Shown: positions 35,793 through 44,437 of the stretch, piece by piece
Layout: the number at the start of each line of letters is the position of its first letter
Position numbering within the stretch: the stretch's first letter is position 1
Assembly (NCBI RefSeq): GCF_006335015.1
Contig: NZ_VDGT01000014.1
Span: forward strand, 104,918-168,917
Length of the DNA: 64,000 nt
From: Streptomyces sedi
Lineage (GTDB): Bacteria; Actinomycetota; Actinomycetes; Streptomycetales; Streptomycetaceae
Direction of reading: 5' to 3'
Translations under genes and position numbers: made by a program
Notes under the pieces: generated by a model
Database searches by the model: none
What the model saw: the letters and a program-made list of their open reading frames with translations, nothing else
What the model was told of the DNA's origin: nothing

Positions 35793-36254
35793 TCAGCCGC
35801 GCAGGATCGACTCGCCCTCGACCGTGATCGGTTCGGCGGGCAGCGGCTGCGTGGCCGGGCCCTCCACGACCGAGCCGTCGGCGATCGCGAACACGCTGCC
35901 GTGGCAGGTGCAGAGGATGCCGTCCTCGGTGACCTGGGAGACCGGGCAGCCCTGGTGGGTGCAGATGGCGGAGAACGCCAGGAACTCGCCCTCGGTGGGC
36001 TGGGTGACGACCAGTTTCTGTTCGTCCAGGATGGTTCCGCCGCCGACCGGGACGTCCGCCGTCGAGGTCAGCTCCTCGGCGCCGCCGCCGTCCCCGCCGG
36101 AGTCGCCGCCGTCCGAACCGCCGTTCTCCGAGCCGCCGTTGCTCTCCGCGCCGTCCTCCTCGTCCTCGGAGCCGCAGGCCGTCAGCGCGGCGGCGGCGAG
36201 CCCCGCCGCGCCCGCCAGCACCGCCGTGCGTCGTGTGGTATTCGGACCGTTCAT
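35793..36254 (-). CDS. Exported Rieske [2Fe-2S] protein
   Basis: This 153-residue protein has a twin-arginine start (NTTRRTAVLAG) that ends in a lipobox-like LTAC (Cys27). A Gly/Ser/Asp-rich linker leads to a Rieske domain. Cluster ligands Cys98 and His100 (CTHQGC) and Cys115 and His118 (CTCHGS) are present, as are the disulfide cysteines 103 and 117. It is likely a Tat-exported electron-transfer lipoprotein. It is not the bc1 Rieske subunit, because it lacks the long N-terminus and qcr neighbours. GAGAGGGG precedes ATG 36254. The longer frame upstream has no support. Confidence 0.88.
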   Translation of the reverse strand: MNGPNTTRRTAVLAGAAGLAAAALTACGSEDEEDGAESNGGSENGGSDGGDSGGDGGGAEELTSTADVPVGGGTILDEQKLVVTQPTEGEFLAFSAICTHQGCPVSQVTEDGILCTCHGSVFAIADGSVVEGPATQPLPAEPITVEGESILRG

Positions 36255-36614
36255 TCGCGCAACCCCTCTCGGAAGGCTCTGCCGGCGCCCGGTACGCGCG
36301 TCCGTCCGCCCGGCCGTCGGGCGAGGGTAGCCGAGGAGCCCCCGTTTCCTCTGCCCCGCGTGGGGTCCCGGAACGGCCTTCGCCGGCAACGGAGTCCGGG
36401 CCCATGCCCGCTTTCCCCGGGAAACGTGCCCGTTTCCCCGCCCGTTTCCCCGCTCGTTTCTCCGCCCGGCAGGAGGACCGCCTCCGCGAAACCGGGAAGC
36501 TACCGGCCGGTCACCCTTTCCGCGGCCTCTCCGCGTCGTTCCGCCGGACGTCCGAACTCTGCCCTCGGGGGCAGCGGTAGCAGGTCACGGCGCCGCTGAC
36601 GTACGGTCTCCGGC

Positions 36615-36720
36615 ACGGCACTGAACGAAAAAAATCAAGTTCAGAGCTTTTCTTGAGCTACATGTGATGCCTTTCGACCCTATAAACCATAGAGAAGCAA
36701 CCCAATCGAAACCCTCTTCC
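36615..36720. promoter_or_regulatory. AT-rich regulatory stretch upstream of the sigma gene
   Basis: This ~105-base stretch is far richer in A/T than the rest of the window. It holds an inverted repeat CTGAAC N12 GTTCAG (36621-36644) and a TATAAA (36681-36686). It most likely carries the promoter and control sites of the sigma / membrane protein / EssC operon. The rest of the 692-base gap (36255-36946) has a hairpin (GCGACGC / GCGTCGC, 36769-36792) and no gene I can support. Confidence 0.45.
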
Positions 36721-36946
36721 AGCCCTCCACGGCCTAAGGTCGGTCCGGGGGAACTTCGTAGGGAACGCGCGACGCCGCGGACGGCGCGTCGCCGGGTACC
36801 GGAGCGCCCCACGCACGTAGCCACACGGGGGAGTTCGGTATCCCGGCGAGACGTCGGCGACGGCGACGGGCGTCCCGCGAGGACCCGCCGGACAGCACCT
36901 CAGCCTCGTAAGGCGCCATCCACAGTGCGCTTTTGGAGCCGACCCC

Positions 36947-37585
36947 ATGCACACACAACCCTCCCGGCCACCCGCACCGCGGGCGGCCAAGGCCGCAGCC
37001 CGGCACCAGCCACCGCCCGCGGCCGACCACCACCCCGCGGCCGAACGCCGCGCCGCCGCCGAACGCCACCCCGCGGTGGAACGCCCCCCGGCCGCCGAGC
37101 GCCACCGCAACCGCCTGCTGCGCTACGTCAACCGCCTCACCGGCGGCGACCCGCACGGCGCCGAGGACATCGTCCAGGAGACGATGCTCCGCGCCTGGCT
37201 CGCCTCCGACGAGTTCGCCGACGACGAGTCACGCTCCCGGCAGGACGACGACCGCCTCGCCGCCTGGCTGTACGTCGTCGCGCGTAACCTGGCCGTGGAC
37301 GCCCGTCGCCGTGACCGGAGCACACCGACCGGTATCACCCCCGCCGGCCTGCTCCAACGCGCCACCGACACCCCGGACATGGCGGAGACCGTCGTCAACC
37401 GCATCGCCCTGACCGGGGCGTTGGCCCGACTCGGCCCCCGCCATCGCGACGCGCTCGTCCACGTGCACCTCTGTGACCGCTCCCGCGACGAGACGGCCCG
37501 TTTACTGGGCATACCCCAGGGAACTGTCAAGTCCCGGGTGCACTACGCTCTGTCCACCCTGCGACGGGAGTTCCCGGCCGGATGA
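36947..37585 (+). CDS. ECF-type RNA polymerase sigma factor with TTA codon
   Basis: This 212-residue sigma-70 family protein has an Ala/His/Pro-rich N-terminal 50 residues with repeated AAERH units. Sigma region 2 follows (NRLLRYVNRLTGG, AEDIVQETMLRAWLA, AAWLYVVARNLAVDARRR). Region 4 is RDALVHVHLCDRSRDETARLLGIPQGTVKSR. No anti-sigma gene is adjacent. Codon 186 (nt 37502-37504), in the region 4 helix, is TTA. In Streptomyces this makes full-length translation depend on the bldA tRNA. TTGGAG lies about eight bases before ATG 36947. The stop overlaps the next ATG (ATGA). It probably controls the adjacent secretion genes, which is inference. Confidence 0.9.
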   Translation: MHTQPSRPPAPRAAKAAARHQPPPAADHHPAAERRAAAERHPAVERPPAAERHRNRLLRYVNRLTGGDPHGAEDIVQETMLRAWLASDEFADDESRSRQDDDRLAAWLYVVARNLAVDARRRDRSTPTGITPAGLLQRATDTPDMAETVVNRIALTGALARLGPRHRDALVHVHLCDRSRDETARLLGIPQGTVKSRVHYALSTLRREFPAG

Positions 37586-38802
37586 GGACCACCGACCCTC
37601 TCGACTTTCTGAACCGCCACCGCGACACCATCTTCAAGGTGCTGGGCCTGCTGGCCGTGCTCCTGGTGTTGTTCCTGATCATCCGCGCGGTGGCCATGCG
37701 CCTCGGCGGCTGGGGGGCGGCCTGGGCACGGGTGAAGCGCGAGTGCGCCGTCACCGCCCACGCGTTCGCCGCGCCCGTCAAGGCGTGGCTGCGCCACCGG
37801 CGTTCGCTGCGCGTCCTGGTCCACGGTCTGCGCGCGCCGGAGACCTGGCGGGACGCCGAACTCGCCCTGGCCGCCGCCCGGCACGCGACCAGGGACAGCC
37901 GCTCCAGGCCGTACGCGGTGCTGATCACCGACCGCACGGTGACCGTGCTGCTGACCGGGCTCGGCGAGGAGCCGCCCGAGGACGGCCCCTGGTGGGTCGC
38001 CGACGGCGACACCCCCGACCACTGGAGCGCCGAACGCGCCGAACTCCCGCCGGTGGTGCCCGTTCCCGACCTCGCGCCGCCCGTGCTGGTCGCCGTCGGC
38101 GCCGCCGAGGGCGGCTGCTGCCTGCTCGACCTCGGCTCGGGGCCGCCCGTGGTCTGCGTCGAGGGCGAGAGCCGGGCCGCCGTCGCCCTGCACCAGGCGC
38201 TGGCCGCGCAGGTCGAGGTCCGGCTCCCGCAGGGCATGGTCGTGATCGCCGAGGGCGTGCACCGCGGCTACGAGGGGATGCCCACCCGCGTCGCGCACCG
38301 CGCCGCCGACCGGCTGAAGCCGCGCGCCGGCATCGCGCCGGTGCTGATCGCCGCCGAGCTGCCCGACCCGCTGCCGCCCGAACTCACCGCGCCGCCCAGC
38401 GACTTCCCCGAGCTGCGGCTGCTGCTGCTCGGCGAGGGACGGGCCTACCTGCGGATCGTGCTGACCGACAGGACCGGCCAGGTCCGCGTCGTCGGCACGC
38501 CCCTGCTCGCCGAGGGCAACGCGCTCAGCCGCGCCGTCGCCAAGGTGCTCACCGACATCCCGCCGGTGCTGCCGCGCGAGCCCGCGGGGGAGACCGACAG
38601 CACCGCGCGGACCTTCGCCGAGCTGGACGAGGAGGCCGTCGACGAGGAGGGCGACGCCCTGCCGTCCACCCCGACCCCCTCCGGGCTGACCGCCCCGCCG
38701 GTCGCCGAGACCGAGGAGGAGGACGAGGCCGAGGCCGTGCCCACGCCCGTTCCCGCGGCACCGGACACCCCGCTGCCCTCGGCGCGCCCCGCGCGTTCCT
38801 GA
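37582..38802 (+). CDS. Single-pass membrane protein coupled to the sigma factor gene
   Basis: This 406-residue protein of unknown family has one TM segment near the N-terminus (FKVLGLLAVLLVLFLIIRAVAM, about residues 19-40). A mixed alpha/beta domain (about 65-320) contains PYAVLITDRTVTVLLTGLG and RVVGTPLLAEGNALSRAVAKVL. The C-terminal tail is Glu/Pro-rich. It starts in a four-base overlap with the sigma stop, so the two are translationally coupled. It lies 45 bases before the EssC-like gene. It could be an anti-sigma factor (membrane protein coupled to an ECF sigma) or a membrane partner of the secretion ATPase. Neither is shown by motifs. Confidence 0.75.
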   Translation: MRTTDPLDFLNRHRDTIFKVLGLLAVLLVLFLIIRAVAMRLGGWGAAWARVKRECAVTAHAFAAPVKAWLRHRRSLRVLVHGLRAPETWRDAELALAAARHATRDSRSRPYAVLITDRTVTVLLTGLGEEPPEDGPWWVADGDTPDHWSAERAELPPVVPVPDLAPPVLVAVGAAEGGCCLLDLGSGPPVVCVEGESRAAVALHQALAAQVEVRLPQGMVVIAEGVHRGYEGMPTRVAHRAADRLKPRAGIAPVLIAAELPDPLPPELTAPPSDFPELRLLLLGEGRAYLRIVLTDRTGQVRVVGTPLLAEGNALSRAVAKVLTDIPPVLPREPAGETDSTARTFAELDEEAVDEEGDALPSTPTPSGLTAPPVAETEEEDEAEAVPTPVPAAPDTPLPSARPARS

Positions 38803-38847
38803 CCCCCTCCGCCCCCCGCCACCCTTCAACACACCGTTGGAAGGCCC

Positions 38848-41800
38848 TTGAAGCTCACCTTGACCACCGCCGACCCCCAGGGGCGGCGGACGGACCACCT
38901 GCTCGACCTGCCGAGCGACGCCACCGTCGCCGAGCTCGCCGCCGTGCTGTCGACGCCGCGCCTGTACCTGGGCGAACAGCTGCTGGACTCCGGAACGCCG
39001 CTGGGCGCCGGCGGCGTCCGCGACGGCGTGCTGCTGGGGCTCGACGCCCCCGTGCTCGTCGACGAGGACTCCGCCGACGCCTGGGACCCGCCGGCCACCG
39101 ACCCCGTGCTGCTCGAACTGCGCCACGTCTCGGGCCCCGGCGCGGGCCAGGTCTGGCGGCTGGGCCCCGGCACCTACGAGGTCGGCACCGACCGCCGCTG
39201 CGCCATCCGGCTGGCCGACCCCAGCCCCGACGCCCCCGAGGGCAGCGTCCACGAGGAGTCGGCGACCCCGCCCGACGGCACCTGGATCACGGTGAACGCC
39301 GACGGCACGGTCCGCTTCCGGCTGCCCGAGGACGCCGACCCCGAGGAGTGCGGGCTGCGCAGCCTCACCCCGCCGCCGCCCGTCGACCCGGAGACCGGCA
39401 CGCCGCTCACGGACGAGGAGCCGGCCGGCTCGCGCGACGGCGGCCCCGGCGGGCACAGCGAGGAGCCGCCGCCCGCCGGCGAGGACGGGCTGCCCGAGCC
39501 CGAGCCGCTGCCGCCGCCCGGCTACCGCCCGCCGCCCAGCGACGGGTCCGCGCCGTGGCCGGCCTTCGCCGACCTGACCCTCGGCGACCATCTGCTGCGG
39601 CTGGCCGCGCCGTTCGAGGCGGACGCCGCCGTGCGGCTGTCCGACGACGGGATGACGCTGGAGTACAGCCGCCCGCCGCGCATCCTGCCGCACCTGGACG
39701 CCGAGAACCTGACCCTTCCCGGGCCGCCGGCGCCGCAGGGGCCCCGCCCGTTCCCGTTCATGCTGATGATCTCCCCGATGATCATGGGCATGGCCATGGT
39801 GGCGATCTTCCGGTCGTTCTACTTCCTGATCCTGATCCTCTTCACGCCGCTGATGGCGCTCGGCAACTGGATGCTGGGCCGCCGCACCAACCGCAAGCGC
39901 CACGAGGAGCAGGTCCGCCGCTACCGGCTGCGCCGCGCCGCGCTGGAGCGCGAGATGCGCCGCGCCACCGTGGAGGAACGCCACCAGCGCAACACGGCCT
40001 CGCCCGACCCGGCCGCCGTCCTCCAGATAGCCAGGGGCCCCGGCCACCAGCTGTGGGAACGCCGCCGCCCGCACGGCGACTATCTGACGCTGCGGCTGGG
40101 CACCGTCACGCGTGCCTCGTTGAAGCGCATCTCCGACCAGGCGCGCGAGAGCAACCACCGCAGCGTCAACTGGCGGCTGGCCGACGTGCCGGTCGGCGCC
40201 GAACTCCCGCTGCTCGGCGTGCTGGGCATGACCGGCAACGAACGGACCGTCCGGGCCGTCGCCCGCTGGGCCGTCGCCCAGTCCGCCGTGCTGCACAGCC
40301 CGCGCGACCTGCGCATCGTGGTGCTCACCGACGAGGAGCACACCGCCGAGTGGGCCTGGGTGCGCTGGCTGCGCCATCTGCGCCCGGTCCGGCCCGGCGC
40401 CCGCTCGCCGCTGGTCTCCTTCGGCCGCGACCAGACCTCCACCACCCGGCGGGTCAGCGAGCTGTACGCCGACGTCCAGTCGCGCATCGCCGCCGCAGGG
40501 CAGAACACCGGGCGCGCCGCCGTGCCCAACGAGCCGGACATCCTGGTCGTGATGGACGGCGCCTACCGGCTGCGCGACGTGCCGGGCGTCATCGGCATCC
40601 TGCGGCAGGGACCGCCGGTGCGGATCTACAGCCTCTGCCTCGACGAGCGCGAGTACCTGCTCCCCGAGGAGTGCGCCGCCGTCGTCACCGCCAGCGGCAA
40701 CCGGCTGACCATGCGGGTCTCCGGCACGCCCTCCGTCTCGGAGATCCGCGCCGACCAGGTCACCCCCGAGTGGTGCGAGCAGACCGCCCGCGCGCTGGCG
40801 CCGCTGCGCGACGTCACCGTGGAGTCCGACGCCGGAATGCCCTCCGAGGTGCGGCTGCTGCCGCTGCTCGGCCAGGAGCCGCCGGACCCGGCCGCGCTGG
40901 TGCGCGCCTGGGAACGCGCGCCCGCCAGCACCCGCTTCCCCGTGGGCGCCGGCTACGACGGGACCACCTATCTGGACCTGGTGACCGACGGGCCGCACGG
41001 CCTGATCGGCGGCACCACGGGCGCCGGCAAGTCGGAGCTGCTCCAGACGATGATCGCCTCGCTGGCCGCGGTGAACCGGCCGGACGAGCTGACGTTCGTG
41101 CTGATCGACTACAAGGGCGGCAGCGCGTTCCGGGAGTGCGCGGAACTCCCGCACACCCTCGGCATGATCACCGACCTCGACGGCCATCTGGTCCAGCGCG
41201 CCCTGGCCTCGCTGGACGCCGAACTGCGGCGCCGCGAGCAGGTGTTGGCGGATGTCGGCGTCAAGGACCATCGCGAGTACCAGGCCCGCCGCGCCAGGGA
41301 GCCCGAACTCCCGCCGCTGCCCAGGCTGTTGCTGGTCATTGACGAGTTCGCCACGCTGGTCAGGGAACTGGTCGAGTTCGTACCCGGACTGGTCAGCCTG
41401 GCCCAGCGGGGACGCTCCCTCGGCCTCCACCTGCTGCTGGCCACCCAGCGGCCGGCGGGCGCCGTCTCCAACGAGATCCGCGCCAACACCAACCTCCGCA
41501 TCGCGCTGCGCGTCACCGACCGCACCGAGAGCACCGACATCATCAACGCGCCGACCGCCGCCTCCATCTCCCCCTCCACGCCCGGCCGCGCCCTGGTGCG
41601 GCGCGGCGACGGGCCGCCGCTGCCGTTCCAGACCGCCTGGGCCGGCGCGGAGCGCCCGCCGGAGGGCGCGGACGGCGTGGAGCGCCCCAAGCCCCGCACG
41701 GCGCGCGGCGCAGAGCTGAGCCTGGACCAGCTCGGTGAGCCGCTGCCGGCGCCGCAGTTCGTCCACGAACCGCCGGTCATCGGCGAGGAGGAACTCGACG

Positions 41801-43521
41801 AGGACGCGCGGGAGGCCGAGGGGGAGGAGCGCCCCGGCGACCCGCCGACGGAGCTGACCGCGCTGGTCGACGCCGTACGGGCGGCGGCCGAGGCGCTGGA
41901 GGACTTCGAGGCGCAGCCCAGGCCGTGGCTGCCGCCGCTGCCGCCGACGATGCCGATGGAGGCGCCGAAGGGCGATCCCCGCCCCGGCGCCACCCGGCTG
42001 CCCCCGGTGCCGTACATCTTCTTCGACCTGCCGAGCCACCAGGACCAGCGGCTCGGGCACATCGACTTCGGTGTCTTCGGCCACCTGTACGTCATCGGCG
42101 CCCCGCGCTCCGGCCGCACCCAGACCCTGCGCACCATCGCCGGGTCGGCGGCGCTGCACCTGACCACCGACCAGTTGCACATCTACGGCATCGACGCGGC
42201 AGGCGGCGGCCTGGCGGCGCTGGAGTCCCTGCCGCACTGCGGCGCCGTGGTGCCCCGGCACGACGGGGAGCGGCTGGACCGCCTCATCCGGCGGATGACC
42301 GACGAACTGACGCGGCGGCAGGCGCTGTTGGCCAAGCACGACGTGTCGTCCCTGACGGAGCTGCGTCCCAAGCTGGCGCCCGCCGAGCGTCCGGCGCACC
42401 TGCTGCTGCTGATCGACGGCTGGGACGCGCTGGTCACCATGCTGGAGAAGCAGGACGGCGGCCGGGCGACGGACGACCTGCTGCGGCTGCTGCGCGAGGG
42501 CGCCACCTCGGGGCTCCACGTGATCGCCACCTCGGAGCGGATGCTGCTGGGCGGCAGGGCCGGCCAGCACAACGACCGGCGGCTGATGCTGCGCCAGGCC
42601 GACCGCATGGACTACGCGGTGGTCGGCGTCAACCGCAGGGTGGTCCCCGAGAACGTGCCCGCGGGACGCGGCTGGTCCTCGCCAGGCGGCGTGGAGGGCC
42701 AGGTCCTCACCCTGCCGCTGTCCGCACTGGCCAAGGGCGGCGACCAGGCCGACGCGCTGCGGGCCATCGGCCGGCAGGCGACGCTGCGGGACGGCGGGGT
42801 CGCCGACGAGCAGCGGCCGTTCGCGATGGCCTCGCTGCCGGAGATGGTCGGCTTCCAGGAGGTCGCCGACCAGATGACGGACGAACAACGCAGGCCGCTG
42901 TGGGCGCTGTTGGGCGTCGGCGGCGACGACGGCGGGGTGCTGGGCTACGACTTCGCCGAGGGCTCCGGCTCGTTCCTGGTCGCCGGGCCGCCGCACAGCG
43001 GGCGTTCCACCGCGCTGGCGGCGATGTGCGTCTCGCTGGTGATGAGCGGCACCTCGCTGGTGGTGCTCACCCCCAGGGACTCGCCGCTGCGGCAGCTGTC
43101 CCGGCACGGGCTGGCGCGGGTGATCGCCGAGGTCGACCCCGACCCCGAGGTGCTGGAGGAGGCGTTGGCCGAGGTCGCCGACCGGCCGGCCGTGGTCGTC
43201 GTCGACGACGCGGAACTCCTGGTCAACAGCCGGCTGGACCGGCCACTGCGGCAGGTCGGCTCCTCGGGGCGCGACCGGGGCCACGGACTGCTGCTCGCCG
43301 CGCCCGCGGAGTCGATGACCACCATGGGGTGGATCGGCGTGGCCCGCCGCGGCCGGCGTGGTCTGCTGCTCGGCCCGAAGGGGCTCAACGAGGGCGAGTT
43401 GATCGGCGCGCGCCTGACGCCGGAGCACCTGCGCGGCGGCGCCGTGCCCGGCCGGGCCTGGACCGCGGGGCCCAACGGCCGGGTCAGGGCCGTGCAGGTG
43501 CCGCTGACCGTGCTCCAGTAG
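38848..43521 (+). CDS. eccC: FtsK/SpoIIIE-type ATPase of a type VII secretion system (EssC/EccC-like)
   Basis: This 1557-residue motor protein has an N-terminal ubiquitin-like stretch (1-70), an FHA-like domain (GTYEVGTDRRCAIRL near 105-120) and two TM segments (about 303-346). Three ATPase domains follow. Domain 1 is complete: Walker A GTTGAGKS with Lys728, and Walker B Asp832-Glu833 in LLLVIDEF. Domains 2 (GAPRSGRT near 1084) and 3 (GPPHSGRS near 1380) have Arg in place of the Walker lysine, so they are probably non-catalytic binding domains. The FHA plus three-ATPase layout resembles Firmicutes EssC more than mycobacterial EccC. The start is a TTG with GGAAGG upstream. No EccB, EccD, EccE or MycP is nearby. 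Confidence 0.9.
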   Translation: MKLTLTTADPQGRRTDHLLDLPSDATVAELAAVLSTPRLYLGEQLLDSGTPLGAGGVRDGVLLGLDAPVLVDEDSADAWDPPATDPVLLELRHVSGPGAGQVWRLGPGTYEVGTDRRCAIRLADPSPDAPEGSVHEESATPPDGTWITVNADGTVRFRLPEDADPEECGLRSLTPPPPVDPETGTPLTDEEPAGSRDGGPGGHSEEPPPAGEDGLPEPEPLPPPGYRPPPSDGSAPWPAFADLTLGDHLLRLAAPFEADAAVRLSDDGMTLEYSRPPRILPHLDAENLTLPGPPAPQGPRPFPFMLMISPMIMGMAMVAIFRSFYFLILILFTPLMALGNWMLGRRTNRKRHEEQVRRYRLRRAALEREMRRATVEERHQRNTASPDPAAVLQIARGPGHQLWERRRPHGDYLTLRLGTVTRASLKRISDQARESNHRSVNWRLADVPVGAELPLLGVLGMTGNERTVRAVARWAVAQSAVLHSPRDLRIVVLTDEEHTAEWAWVRWLRHLRPVRPGARSPLVSFGRDQTSTTRRVSELYADVQSRIAAAGQNTGRAAVPNEPDILVVMDGAYRLRDVPGVIGILRQGPPVRIYSLCLDEREYLLPEECAAVVTASGNRLTMRVSGTPSVSEIRADQVTPEWCEQTARALAPLRDVTVESDAGMPSEVRLLPLLGQEPPDPAALVRAWERAPASTRFPVGAGYDGTTYLDLVTDGPHGLIGGTTGAGKSELLQTMIASLAAVNRPDELTFVLIDYKGGSAFRECAELPHTLGMITDLDGHLVQRALASLDAELRRREQVLADVGVKDHREYQARRAREPELPPLPRLLLVIDEFATLVRELVEFVPGLVSLAQRGRSLGLHLLLATQRPAGAVSNEIRANTNLRIALRVTDRTESTDIINAPTAASISPSTPGRALVRRGDGPPLPFQTAWAGAERPPEGADGVERPKPRTARGAELSLDQLGEPLPAPQFVHEPPVIGEEELDEDAREAEGEERPGDPPTELTALVDAVRAAAEALEDFEAQPRPWLPPLPPTMPMEAPKGDPRPGATRLPPVPYIFFDLPSHQDQRLGHIDFGVFGHLYVIGAPRSGRTQTLRTIAGSAALHLTTDQLHIYGIDAAGGGLAALESLPHCGAVVPRHDGERLDRLIRRMTDELTRRQALLAKHDVSSLTELRPKLAPAERPAHLLLLIDGWDALVTMLEKQDGGRATDDLLRLLREGATSGLHVIATSERMLLGGRAGQHNDRRLMLRQADRMDYAVVGVNRRVVPENVPAGRGWSSPGGVEGQVLTLPLSALAKGGDQADALRAIGRQATLRDGGVADEQRPFAMASLPEMVGFQEVADQMTDEQRRPLWALLGVGGDDGGVLGYDFAEGSGSFLVAGPPHSGRSTALAAMCVSLVMSGTSLVVLTPRDSPLRQLSRHGLARVIAEVDPDPEVLEEALAEVADRPAVVVVDDAELLVNSRLDRPLRQVGSSGRDRGHGLLLAAPAESMTTMGWIGVARRGRRGLLLGPKGLNEGELIGARLTPEHLRGGAVPGRAWTAGPNGRVRAVQVPLTVLQ

Positions 43522-43552
43522 CCCGCCGGAGCAACGGGAGGACGCCGGAAGG

Positions 43553-43593
43553 ACCGGGGGCCCGGACGCCGACGCGGCGTCCGGGCCCCCGGT
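43553..43593. terminator. Strong bidirectional terminator between eccC and the esx-like genes
   Basis: A perfect 18-bp GC stem (ACCGGGGGCCCGGACGCC and its complement) with a five-base loop ends both convergent transcripts. Confidence 0.88.
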
Positions 43594-43608
43594 GGTGCGA
43601 CGGCCGCG

Positions 43609-44049
43609 TCAGCTCTGGCTGATCTCCGTGCGGTCGTCGTTCCACTCCACCGGGGTGCCGTCCAGGCCCTCGGAGTCGTTCCACTCCGGCGGGTCGTCGG
43701 TGTCGGTGGTGACCTCGTCGGCGGTCACCTCCAGGCCGCCCTCGCCGTCGATGCTGGAGAGCGTCGCGGCGAACAGCTCCGCGTCGTTGTTCTGGAACGC
43801 GTCGTTGAGGCTGGTGAACAGGTTCGCCCAGTTCTGGATGTTGCTGGCCGCCATGTGCATGGACTTGCTGAATTCCTCGTAGGCGGTCTTCAGCGCAGGG
43901 CTCGCCTGCTCCAGGTAGAGCCCGTTGTCCAACAGCGTGCCCACCGTGCTGAGCAGGCTGTAGATCTCGGGCACGATGATGTTGCACTGCGTGCTGAGCT
44001 TGCCCGCCGTCTCGGCGATGCCGGCGTAGTCGGCTGAGATGTCTGCCAT
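43609..44049 (-). CDS. WXG100-like secretion substrate with C-terminal extension
   Basis: This 146-residue protein's first ~95 residues form two helices as in ESAT-6/WXG100 proteins, with NIQNWANLF in place of the WXG turn. A 50-residue acidic tail follows (TTDTDDPPEWNDSEG). It is ten bases after the next upstream WXG-like gene and shares its transcript. Small WXG100 proteins are secreted as dimers by T7SS ATPases. No signal peptide was seen. A weak CGGGG ribosome-binding site precedes the ATG. Confidence 0.8.
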   Translation of the reverse strand: MADISADYAGIAETAGKLSTQCNIIVPEIYSLLSTVGTLLDNGLYLEQASPALKTAYEEFSKSMHMAASNIQNWANLFTSLNDAFQNNDAELFAATLSSIDGEGGLEVTADEVTTDTDDPPEWNDSEGLDGTPVEWNDDRTEISQS

Positions 44050-44059
44050 GTCCCCGGCC

Positions 44060-44365
44060 TCACTTCGGGTTGCGGATGTTCTCCGCGTACTGCTTGTCGA
44101 AGTCCTTCATGCCTTCCATGATCTGCCGGAACTGCTCGGCGAAGCCGTCGATCGCGTCGCAGAGCTGACCCAGCTGCTCGTGGAGGATGTTGTACTGGTC
44201 GGTGATCGCCGCGTTGGTCTCCGGCAGCACCAACGAGGTGCCCAGGGCGTCGTCGATCGCGCCCTTGGCCGAGTCCTTCGCCGGCCTGATGGTGTCGTTG
44301 TTGGAGCTCTTCATCGCGGAGGCGGCGGACTCGACTTCCTCGTACGTGATGCTGATGTTGGGCAT
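44060..44365 (-). CDS. WXG100-like (ESAT-6 family) protein
   Basis: This 101-residue, entirely helical protein has the length and helix-turn-helix layout of WXG100 proteins. ITYEEVESAASAMKSSN starts it and FAEQFRQIMEGMKDFDKQY ends it. The central WXG turn is not conserved. ATG 44365 was preferred to GTG 44371 because AGGAAG then lies nine bases upstream. With the 146-residue neighbour it may form the usual WXG100 heterodimer. Confidence 0.82.
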   Translation of the reverse strand: MPNISITYEEVESAASAMKSSNNDTIRPAKDSAKGAIDDALGTSLVLPETNAAITDQYNILHEQLGQLCDAIDGFAEQFRQIMEGMKDFDKQYAENIRNPK

Positions 44366-44437
44366 GACCACTCACTTCCTGCTCGTCAAGGTCTCGTCTG
44401 GGTGACGTCCGTCGGATGGCCGGGCGGGCGCCGGCGG

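Noticed and set aside
36653..36686. TTGAGC ... TATAAA as a sigma70 promoter of the sigma gene
   Set aside because: The spacer is 22 bases, too long for a standard promoter. The TATAAA is kept only as part of the AT-rich region.
37543..43428. Long antisense frame over the membrane protein and EssC genes
   Set aside because: The plus strand encodes clear Walker motifs and TM segments. The minus frame is a GC-bias shadow.
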